Shown here in pieces: positions 15,826 to 21,154 of a DNA stretch of 21,154 nt; positions within the stretch are counted from its first letter, which is position 1, and each line of letters starts with the position of its first letter. The translations under genes were made by a program, and so were the position numbers. This DNA is from a virus, in IMG/VR virus record IMGVR_UViG_3300030116_000156, positions 1 to 21,154 of that record. One strand, given 5' to 3'. The notes under the pieces are model-generated. The model was not told where the DNA came from. It worked only from the letters and a program-made list of their open reading frames with translations, and did not search any database.

Positions 15826-17223
15826 TCACCCAATGTCAAAGTCAGAATAGGACAGCCTTGAGCAGCAGTATCTAAGGGCGTCCAGTGCGTGATCCTTCTG
15901 TCGTGGTTTTGGCTGGTCTCTGGACTCACCCACCCCACGCTCATCCCACACATAAGTCTCAAACTCATGGATCAGGTTGGTGCAGGTATCAAACACCAGC
16001 AGGGCAGGGTTGCCCTCAACGTCAAAGGCCAGCCGCTCGCAGACATCATTGATGCCACCTCGCACAGACCCACGCCCCTTCTTGGCTGGCACGTTGGCCA
16101 GGCCATGCTCTCTGGCTAGCGCCAGGCGGCTGCCTCTGTCCTCTGGGTCAGCCACTATCCACCTGGGCTGGCCATAGGTGTTGATCAGTTCATGCAGCTT
16201 GGCAGCGTGCTGGCTGAGAGTCCACTCTGCCTGGTAATGCTCAGCCACTACCACCAGGGTGTCGTTGCTGGGATCAATCATGCAGACCACAGCCGCAAAG
16301 GGCGCGCGCGTACCAAAGTCGATGCCGATATAGGGGCCAACCCAGTGGTCAGGAATGGGGCCAGCCTTGATGACGTGGGTGGCACGCTGGAAGTCTGAAT
16401 AGATGCGCCCCTCAAGCGTGGTCCATTCACCCCTCTCTCTAGCTGCTCTCTCATGTGGCCCATACTGCTTCAGCAGTCTCTCAAGCGCTCCCGCTGGGAT
16501 GTGGGGGTTGTCAATCCCATGGATCCAGTGGACGCGTGCATCCTCTGGGGTGGTGCTGATCCAGCGGTCGTAAAGCCAGGTCATTCCCCTCAGCGGAGTC
16601 ATGGAGAAGATGCAGCGCCCTCTTCTGTCTACCAGGCGCATCAGCGCCTCATTGACCACAGCCTGGTCAGCAGGCTCTTCATCAAACCAGACCAGATCCA
16701 CAGCCGCGCCCTGGAATCCGTCTCGGCCCATGTCCACTGATGGGAACATGATGCGACCACCACCAGGCAGCCTGACCTCAGCGCGACCATACCCAAACTG
16801 ATTGCGCCACTTGGCGTCAGGGGGCAGGTATGCTGTGACTGCAGGGCGCAGATACTCACGGCTGTCACCTGAATCCAGAGCCACAGCCCACACGTTGCCA
16901 GGCCTGTTGGGCAGAGAGGACAGAGGCACCCCATTCTTCTGGCACCACTCTATTGAGTCAGGGTGATCCCTGCCGAGCGCTGAGGCCACTGCATACTGAG
17001 CACAGCCTGCCGTCTTGCCTGATCTGTTGCCACCACAGATGATGGTCACTAGCTCACCCAGATCCTGAAAGGCGCGGCGCTGTGATGTCTTGGGCCTCTC
17101 TCTATGCCAGAGCCTGGCGAGGGCCAGCGGCCTGTCACGCTTCATCTGCTTCAGGGCGTCTACCAGTTCAACCACATCAGCAAGCGCCCCCAGGTCAAGG
17201 GGATCAAGGGGATCAAGGTTCAT
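15826..17223 (-). CDS. terL: Terminase large subunit
   Basis: 465 residues. The ATPase domain has Walker A GGNRSGKT (residues 64-71), Walker B VDLVWFDEE (175-183, with the catalytic Asp-Glu) and a coupling SMTP (207-210). The nuclease domain has IDFGT (Asp 302), VADPED (Asp 359) and DHALDALRY (Asp 444 and 448), the acidic set of the RNase H-like terminase nuclease. Hence both motor and cleavage activities look intact. The N-terminus carries a short 9-bp tandem repeat (LDPLDPLD). Its start overlaps the stop of the glycosyltransferase gene as ATGA, so it is translated together with the modification genes. It moves DNA into the prohead and cuts it. Confidence 0.96.
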   Translation of the reverse strand: MNLDPLDPLDLGALADVVELVDALKQMKRDRPLALARLWHRERPKTSQRRAFQDLGELVTIICGGNRSGKTAGCAQYAVASALGRDHPDSIEWCQKNGVPLSSLPNRPGNVWAVALDSGDSREYLRPAVTAYLPPDAKWRNQFGYGRAEVRLPGGGRIMFPSVDMGRDGFQGAAVDLVWFDEEPADQAVVNEALMRLVDRRGRCIFSMTPLRGMTWLYDRWISTTPEDARVHWIHGIDNPHIPAGALERLLKQYGPHERAARERGEWTTLEGRIYSDFQRATHVIKAGPIPDHWVGPYIGIDFGTRAPFAAVVCMIDPSNDTLVVVAEHYQAEWTLSQHAAKLHELINTYGQPRWIVADPEDRGSRLALAREHGLANVPAKKGRGSVRGGINDVCERLAFDVEGNPALLVFDTCTNLIHEFETYVWDERGVGESRDQPKPRQKDHALDALRYCCSRLSYSDFDIG

Positions 17224-18107
17224 GGCCTGGGCCTCTTGGTCTTCTTGCGGGTGCTCTCATGCACGATCATGGGGGCTGTCTTCTTCCAGTCAACGCGGTG
17301 GTGCAGCCTGAGCCTGGTGTCACCCATGGCCTGGACTCTGACGCAAGATGGCTGAATCATCACTGAGTAAAAGCTCTTCACATAGGTGCCGATCTCCAGG
17401 TAGTGCTCTGTGAGTCCTCCCTTATTGGTCTGGGTGTCTTCCTGGCAGAGGCTCACCTGGTTCAGCGTGAACATCAGATCCCCCTGAACTGCCCTGTTGA
17501 CGTAGGTGTTGGCGTCCTCATTGATGGTCCCAATGAAGCTGAATGGCCTGTCAACGCTGCAGATAAAGCTGTTCATGGCCTTGCGTGACAGCCTGAGCTT
17601 CTTGGCGTTCTGGCTGTCCTTGCCTCCTATGAAGTCACCACCCTGGGCCATGGTCAGAGTCAGTGCTGGTGTGGACCTGTAGAAGTCCAGCATGGCCTTG
17701 AACACCAGATCCAGGCTCTTGATCTTGCCCCTGGTCACAAACTCCAGGCGATCATTGAAGCGATACTCAAACCAGAAGTAGTCATCATCCAGCACTATGA
17801 AGTGCTTGATCCCCAGGTCTCTGGCTATCTGGTGGCAGGTGTTGCGAGCATAGACCACCACATTCATGCGGTTGAAGTTGTCACAGGTGTCAGTGGCTTC
17901 AGCGGCAGCAGCCTTGTCAAAGACCACAACTTCATCACCATACCTCTTCACATACTCATCAAGGGTGGCATCCATGTCATCCACCACGATCACAATGCGC
18001 CCTGTGTAGCCACCATTCTTGAGGGCCTTGTATGTCTTCAGGTTTGACGGCCTGCCATGGCTCAGGATGAACGCAGCAAAGTCATCCATGGTCCACCTGA
18101 TAGGCAT
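17220..18107 (-). CDS. TET/JBP-associated glycosyltransferase (TAGT-like), predicted DNA base glycosylation
   Basis: 295 residues from the first ATG (a second at 18089 has AGGTGG just upstream and is an equal candidate). The sequence follows the TET/JBP-associated glycosyltransferase family closely: FILSHGRPSNLKTYKAL, GRIVIVVDDMDATLDEYVKR, NVVVYARN, the metal-binding HFIVLDDDYFWFEYR (DDD at about 107-109), LTMAQGGDFIGG, AMNSFICSVDRPFSFIGTINEDANTYVNRA read as adjacent blocks, GGLTEHYLEIGTYVKSFYSVMIQPS and a final RLHHRVDWKK. Family members are predicted to add sugars to oxidised methylpyrimidines in phage DNA. It sits between the ParB-like and TerL genes with overlaps at both ends, so modification may be timed with packaging (inference). 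No signal peptide or membrane segment. Confidence 0.9.
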   Translation of the reverse strand: MPIRWTMDDFAAFILSHGRPSNLKTYKALKNGGYTGRIVIVVDDMDATLDEYVKRYGDEVVVFDKAAAAEATDTCDNFNRMNVVVYARNTCHQIARDLGIKHFIVLDDDYFWFEYRFNDRLEFVTRGKIKSLDLVFKAMLDFYRSTPALTLTMAQGGDFIGGKDSQNAKKLRLSRKAMNSFICSVDRPFSFIGTINEDANTYVNRAVQGDLMFTLNQVSLCQEDTQTNKGGLTEHYLEIGTYVKSFYSVMIQPSCVRVQAMGDTRLRLHHRVDWKKTAPMIVHESTRKKTKRPRP

Positions 18108-18873
18108 CTGCCAGGTCTGCTGTCAGCTTCACAAAGCCCCTCTCAACTGCCTGGTTGAAGTCAATGATGACCAGGGCTGACTCTTCCATCAGGGCCTGAA
18201 CGTCAGCAGGGGCGTGGGCATAGTACTCAGCAATCAGGTCATACCTGAACCCTGTGTGCCTCTTGGCAGCAGCCACCAGGAACTCACGCAGATCATCATC
18301 TATGTCAGCGCTCATGATCCTCTCAATCAGAGCCAGCGCCTTGCCTTGGTCATATAGCTCACTCACATCAGGGCACTCCCCTGTCACCTCATAGATGGGG
18401 CTCTCAACCTTGGCTGTGTAGATGTTGTCATCTGTCTCACTGGGTGCTGTCAGTAGGGCGTCAAGCTCATCATCACTGAAGCCCAGGGTGCCTGGGTCAA
18501 AGTCAGGGTCATAGCTCAGCAGGTCAGCCAGGTGGGCGCTCAGGATCTCATCATCCCAGCCAGCTAGCTCCCCAGATCGGTTCAGCACTATGGACAGCTT
18601 GCGTGCCTGGGTGTCATCCACATCAAGCACAGCACAGGCCACCTCAGTGAATCCAAGCTCACCCATGACCTTGAGGCGGCCATTGCCATGGATCACTCTG
18701 TTGCTGCTCTTCTGGACCACCACTGGCTCCACCTGGCCATGCTCATTGATGCTGGCCTTGATGGCTGCCAGGTTGCGTGGATTGCGCGCTCTGGGGTTCT
18801 CAGTGTCATGGTGCAGGTCAGCCACTGCCATCAGTCTGTGCTCAAAGCTCACAGCGCTCTGGGGTTGGTTCAT
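18082..18873 (-). CDS. ParB/sulfiredoxin-fold nuclease-like protein
   Basis: 263 residues. Residues about 12-120 form a ParB N-terminal-like domain: MAVADLHHDTENPRARNPRN, INEHGQVEPVVVQKSSNRVI and HGNGRLKVMGELGFTEV with the GxxR-like HGNGR (62-66), then AWDDE-type closing region. Residues about 150-263 form a second domain (YTAKVESPIYEVTGECPDV, RYDLIAEYYAHA, SALVIIDFNQAVERGFVKL) that I recall occurring after such ParB domains in phages. Relatives are often encoded beside terminase and TAGT genes, where ParB folds are suggested to be nucleases or NTP-dependent DNA binders. It overlaps the small terminase gene (ATGA) and the TAGT gene (26 bp). Confidence 0.85.
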   Translation of the reverse strand: MNQPQSAVSFEHRLMAVADLHHDTENPRARNPRNLAAIKASINEHGQVEPVVVQKSSNRVIHGNGRLKVMGELGFTEVACAVLDVDDTQARKLSIVLNRSGELAGWDDEILSAHLADLLSYDPDFDPGTLGFSDDELDALLTAPSETDDNIYTAKVESPIYEVTGECPDVSELYDQGKALALIERIMSADIDDDLREFLVAAAKRHTGFRYDLIAEYYAHAPADVQALMEESALVIIDFNQAVERGFVKLTADLADAYQVDHG

Positions 18874-19358
18874 TTCTCTGGCTCCTCTGTGAAGGTGGCC
18901 TCAATGGCCATCTGGGTTGGTTGGTCTGGGTGTGATGCCAGTAGGCCCTTGATCATGGGCAGTGCATCTCTGAGCCTGTTGAGCAGTTCATCAGGGTCTC
19001 TGGTGTGGGTGTGTGTGACCTCCACCTGGGCTGGCTCATAGACCCCCAAGGCCTGGCCCTCAAGCTGCATCAACCTGGCTGCTGCCATGCTGTGGCCATT
19101 GCGGAATGAACGCGCCTGGGCACCCCTCACTCTCATCAGCCAGTCAGACCTGTCAGCCTCTCTGCTGGTGGTGCTCACCTGCTCCTGCCAGGTCTCTCTG
19201 ATCTTGGCTGCATCTCTCTGGACCTGGCGCAAGCCCACCCCATATCTCTCAGCTAGTCCAAGGGCGCTGGCTCTGGTGTACTCCCCTGCAAGCATGACAG
19301 CCTCAACTGCAGCCAGGCGTGCAGCCACCTGTTCATCTGTGCTCTTACGCCCTGCCAT
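18870..19358 (-). CDS. Terminase small subunit-like protein
   Basis: 162 residues. The N-terminal 60 residues look like a helix-turn-helix (LAGEYTRASALGLAERYGVG, then LRQVQRDAAKIRETW), a DNA-binding layout of small terminases. A helical middle (DWLMRVRGAQARSFRNGHSM) and an acidic end follow. It is the first gene of the leftward packaging operon and directly precedes the ParB-like, TAGT and TerL genes. GGAGAGAGG lies just upstream of the ATG. Small terminases recognise the packaging start and regulate TerL. Called by position plus HTH; a phage regulator is the alternative. Confidence 0.7.
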   Translation of the reverse strand: MAGRKSTDEQVAARLAAVEAVMLAGEYTRASALGLAERYGVGLRQVQRDAAKIRETWQEQVSTTSREADRSDWLMRVRGAQARSFRNGHSMAAARLMQLEGQALGVYEPAQVEVTHTHTRDPDELLNRLRDALPMIKGLLASHPDQPTQMAIEATFTEEPEK

Positions 19359-19438
19359 GGTCCTCTCTCCACTTGGGTGTCATTCTTTATGTCACACCAT
19401 ACCGTGGCTAGCTGTCCCAGTCCAGTCATAGGCTTAGG

Positions 19439-19464
19439 CTCAAATCCTCAAAATCCTCAAAAAG
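19439..19464. repeat. Three direct repeats of CTCAAA(A)TC type in divergent intergenic region
   Basis: CTCAAATC, CTCAAAATC and CTCAAAAAG follow each other without gaps in the stretch between the leftward TerS-like and rightward FmdB-like genes. They could be a regulator binding array. The remaining 19359-19438 shows no confident promoter. Confidence 0.5.
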
Positions 19465-19487
19465 CCCACGCCACTGTGGTCGGTGGG
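19465..19487 (-). terminator. Possible terminator or operator dyad
   Basis: On the minus strand, CCCAC and CCA pair with TGG and GTGGG across a short bulge and a CAG loop, followed by CTTTTTG. This could end leftward transcripts arriving from the methyltransferase gene after it runs antisense to the plus-strand pair. The arms are short and bulged, so a DNA dyad for a regulator is equally possible. Confidence 0.4.
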
Positions 19488-19546
19488 AGACCTTCATGCC
19501 AGAAGGACGTGACCACAATGACGTGGGAGGTGTTAAAGTGGGGCCG

Positions 19547-19741
19547 ATGCCTCTCTACGAATATCAATGTGAGCGATGTGACGCACGTGTAGAAGTGCTG
19601 CAGCGTCTTGGTGATGATCCACCTGGGTGCTGTGAGTGTGCTGTTGATGGCTCCCCTGCTCCTATGAAGAAGATGATGAGCGCGTCCAGCTTCCTGCTCA
19701 AGGGATCTGGGTGGGCTCATGACAGCTATGGGTTGAAGTGA
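19547..19741 (+). CDS. FmdB-like zinc ribbon protein
   Basis: About 64 residues with the hallmark MPLYEYQCERCDARVEVLQR, a second metal knuckle (GCCEC) and the family's closing block SASSFLLKGSGWAHDSYG. Four cysteines can bind one zinc. FmdB-type zinc ribbons are putative regulatory proteins and turn up in phage genomes near packaging genes; their function is not settled. The family normally starts at MPLYEY, used here; a GTG at 19538 is in frame and has GGAGG 7 nt upstream, so the real start may be three residues earlier. This gene opens the only plus-strand pair in the window and could regulate the divergent packaging operon (inference). Confidence 0.85.
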   Translation: MPLYEYQCERCDARVEVLQRLGDDPPGCCECAVDGSPAPMKKMMSASSFLLKGSGWAHDSYGLK

Positions 19742-20052
19742 TGCAGGCGTTGATCGATCAGTTGTTAGCTGGTGGTCACCTTGGTCTCTTTGCGGCCTTC
19801 CTGGTCTGGCAGCACATTAAGAATGAGAAGCGCAATGACTACCTGGTCAAGTCCTTCCAGGCTCAACTCAAAGAGATCACAGACGACTATGACAGCCGTA
19901 TCCTGGCGATGAGAGAGCGCTATGACGTGGTGCTGAGAGAAGCGCGCCAGGAGAGAGACGCTGATGCGCGTGACTTCTTGGTGGCCAGGGCAGCGATCCA
20001 AGAGCAGATCGTGAACAAACTAGACCAGATCCTGGTCAGGCTTGAGAAATAG
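19741..20052 (+). CDS. Small one-TM coiled-coil membrane protein (holin-like?)
   Basis: 103 residues from the ATG sharing its A with the previous stop (TGATG); GTG at 19738 is also in frame. Residues about 6-25 (DQLLAGGHLGLFAAFLVWQH) form one short hydrophobic segment, and the rest is a charged coiled coil (AQLKEITDDYDSRILAMRER, AAIQEQIVNKLDQILVRLEK). One TM followed by a coiled coil is the layout of BhlA/UviB-like phage holins and of other small phage membrane proteins. No lysin gene is in the window to support a lysis role. Its 3' end overlaps the convergent methyltransferase gene by 17 bp. Confidence 0.7.
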   Translation: MQALIDQLLAGGHLGLFAAFLVWQHIKNEKRNDYLVKSFQAQLKEITDDYDSRILAMRERYDVVLREARQERDADARDFLVARAAIQEQIVNKLDQILVRLEK

Positions 20053-20896
20053 CCATACTCCCAGCCTCATTCATACACTCGCCACAGATGCTATTCCAGC
20101 CGTCAATCTGTGCCGTGTATTGTTTGCGCTGACCACAGCATCTGCACTTCCGTAGGTTTGGCGAGTCATCAGCAGATGTAGACATCTCCCATGTACTATC
20201 AACACACTTTCGACATAGCCTAACGCCTAAACGCCCTGATTCCTTGCCACAGACGATCATGGATTCGGGATGCCTCACACGTCGGTCACACCCAGAACAC
20301 TTGCGTGGATAGGCGGGCAGTGGCCTCAGTTCTTGCCAGCCAACGACGGGCTTGAGAAGTGAGCGCATGAAGTCCTCTGGCAGTTCACTCTCGATCTCAT
20401 TGCCCCACACCAGCCACCCCTCTCTGAAGTCTCTGGCGAACATCTCCAAGCGTGGTCCAATGCTCCTGGCCTCAATCAGTTCATATGCCTCAGCAGGCTT
20501 CTGGCTGTGCTTGCCTCTTGGGGCGTGGATGACTGATCCCAGCGTCTTCAAGTCAGTCTTCACGCTGAAGCCCCTGCCCCTGGTGCCGAATAGAAGGTGC
20601 TCATGCTGCCCTCTGAAGTATTGGCCAAGCCCCTTGGGGCCACTCTTGATCCACACCGCATTGGTCTTGTACTGGAAGCCCAGCGCCCCCATCAGCCATA
20701 TAGCGTCAGGCAGGTGGTTCACTGTTGCCCACATATACAGGTGGCAGTCCTTGTTTGGCAGGAACTCACCTGAGCCCAGGATGACCCCAGGCATGTCTGC
20801 TGTCTTGACCAGGGGGTAGTGCCTATCAGCGCCCCTCTTGATCCTGCCACCACCTTGCTCATTCCATGGTGGATCAATCACGATCGTGTTGTACAT
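20036..20896 (-). CDS. MT-A70 family adenine-N6 methyltransferase with cysteine-rich C-terminus
   Basis: 286 residues. Residues 1-170 are an MT-A70-type methyltransferase: VIDPPW (catalytic DPPW at 8-11), CHLYMWATVNHLPDAI, QYKTNAVWIKSGPKG, GQHEHLLFGTRG, HSQKPAEAYELIE and RLEMFARDFREGWLVWGNE. It should transfer a methyl group from S-adenosylmethionine to adenine N6 in DNA. Residues about 198-276 add three cysteine clusters (RKCSGCDRR, LCRKC, KCRCCGQRK and ICGEC) that look like zinc ribbons for DNA binding or target choice. AGGAGGGG lies just upstream of the ATG. No restriction partner is seen, so self-protection or regulation is likely. The zinc part is less CpG-poor than the catalytic part (hand count). 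Confidence 0.92.
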   Translation of the reverse strand: MYNTIVIDPPWNEQGGGRIKRGADRHYPLVKTADMPGVILGSGEFLPNKDCHLYMWATVNHLPDAIWLMGALGFQYKTNAVWIKSGPKGLGQYFRGQHEHLLFGTRGRGFSVKTDLKTLGSVIHAPRGKHSQKPAEAYELIEARSIGPRLEMFARDFREGWLVWGNEIESELPEDFMRSLLKPVVGWQELRPLPAYPRKCSGCDRRVRHPESMIVCGKESGRLGVRLCRKCVDSTWEMSTSADDSPNLRKCRCCGQRKQYTAQIDGWNSICGECMNEAGSMAISQA

Positions 20897-20897
20897 G

Positions 20898-21134
20898 TCA
20901 CCCCTCCTCTGGTGTTGAGAATCCTAACAGATCACCCATTGCAGCAAGCTCTTCTCTCTGCGTCTTGAGCGCTGCGAATAGTGTTCGATTGTTTATCAGG
21001 TGCGGCCTCCACCTTGGGTGGGGGTTGTTCTGGTTCACATAATCATCGATCCACTTCTGGCGCCCTTGCCAATACTCAGAACGCGACTGATCGCACGCTA
21101 TGCGGGTGCATGTCCTTCTGGCGCGTCGACGCAT
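20898..21134 (-). CDS. Small basic hypothetical protein, possibly 5'-truncated by window
   Basis: 78 residues from the ATG at 21134, starting MRRRARRTCTRIACDQSRSE and ending in an acidic helix (LAAMGDLLGFSTPEEG). The frame stays open to the window edge without a stop, so the true start may lie outside; the ATG has only a weak AGG in front. The middle (YWQGRQKWIDDYVNQNN) is helical and aromatic. It ends one base before the methyltransferase start, whose Shine-Dalgarno it contains, so the two are co-expressed. No family recognised; a small DNA-associated protein is possible. Confidence 0.5.
   Translation of the reverse strand: MRRRARRTCTRIACDQSRSEYWQGRQKWIDDYVNQNNPHPRWRPHLINNRTLFAALKTQREELAAMGDLLGFSTPEEG
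20901..20908 (-). promoter_or_regulatory. Strong Shine-Dalgarno of methyltransferase gene
   Basis: AGGAGGGG on the minus strand, 4 nt before the ATG at 20896, overlapping the end of the upstream gene. It fixes the start directly in front of the VIDPPW region. Confidence 0.8.
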
Positions 21135-21154
21135 CCTGTGCTCATTGTGTTCCT

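Noticed and set aside
15781-15840. A TTGACA at the end of the large terminase gene as a promoter for the portal gene
   Set aside because: No acceptable -10 box at 16-18 nt spacing; the sequence is explained by the coding of FDIG at the TerL end.
17194-17223. 9-bp tandem repeat at the start of the large terminase gene as a cos or regulatory site
   Set aside because: It simply encodes the LDPLDPLD start of the protein and has only two to three copies; no symmetry or other packaging-site feature is near.
19380-19438. A CATAAA box preceded by TG as an extended -10 promoter for the packaging operon
   Set aside because: Only four of six matches and no -35 at usual spacing; too weak to list, although a promoter is expected somewhere here.
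1-21154. tRNA, rRNA, insertion sequence or attachment site
   Set aside because: No cloverleaf, transposase, integrase or terminal repeat was seen; practically the whole window is accounted for by structural and modification genes.

Overview
The window is a stretch of a tailed dsDNA phage genome (Caudoviricetes), either free or integrated; nothing in it identifies the host. The evidence is a compact, canonical head-and-tail morphogenesis order on the minus strand: small terminase, ParB-like protein, glycosyltransferase, large terminase, portal-MuF, prohead protease, major capsid protein, head-tail connectors, tail completion proteins, tail tube, tail assembly chaperones, tape measure, distal tail proteins. 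No contractile-sheath gene is seen, so a long non-contractile (siphovirus-like) tail is most likely. Genes are nearly gapless, and many are joined by ATGA or TGATG stop/start overlaps, so translational coupling is probably widespread.

Layout in the direction of transcription (right to left). 20.9-21.15 kb: a small basic hypothetical gene, possibly cut by the window edge. 20.04-20.90 kb: an MT-A70 type adenine methyltransferase with a cysteine-rich C-terminus. 19.5-20.05 kb: the only plus-strand genes, an FmdB-like zinc ribbon and a one-TM coiled-coil protein; they are convergent with the methyltransferase and overlap its 3' end by 17 bp. 19.36-19.53 kb: a non-coding divergent region with a triple direct repeat and a dyad. 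15.8-19.36 kb: the packaging operon (TerS-like, ParB-like, TET/JBP-associated glycosyltransferase, TerL). 9.2-15.8 kb: the head module. 0-9.2 kb: the tail module, running off the left edge inside a tail/baseplate gene. That last gene (1..2086) is open along its whole visible length and has no stop inside the window.

The most interesting content is a likely DNA hypermodification system inserted in the packaging operon. A glycosyltransferase of the TET/JBP-associated type and a ParB-fold protein are co-translated with the terminase subunits. The TET-like dioxygenase and C5-cytosine methyltransferase expected as partners are not in this window. Consistent with cytosine modification, the right half is visibly poor in CpG (hand counts), and the loss falls on ACG, CCG and TCG while GCG is spared. 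Other notable points: an MT-A70/zinc-ribbon fusion; a portal-MuF protein with an extra 'WGGD' domain; a DUF2341-like protein in the neck/tail region; two adjacent small proteins with Lys-Ala-Pro tails; an acidic tail on the protease; a +1 (or -2) frameshift arrangement in the tail chaperones; and a good sigma70-like promoter with an inverted repeat just upstream of the major capsid gene.
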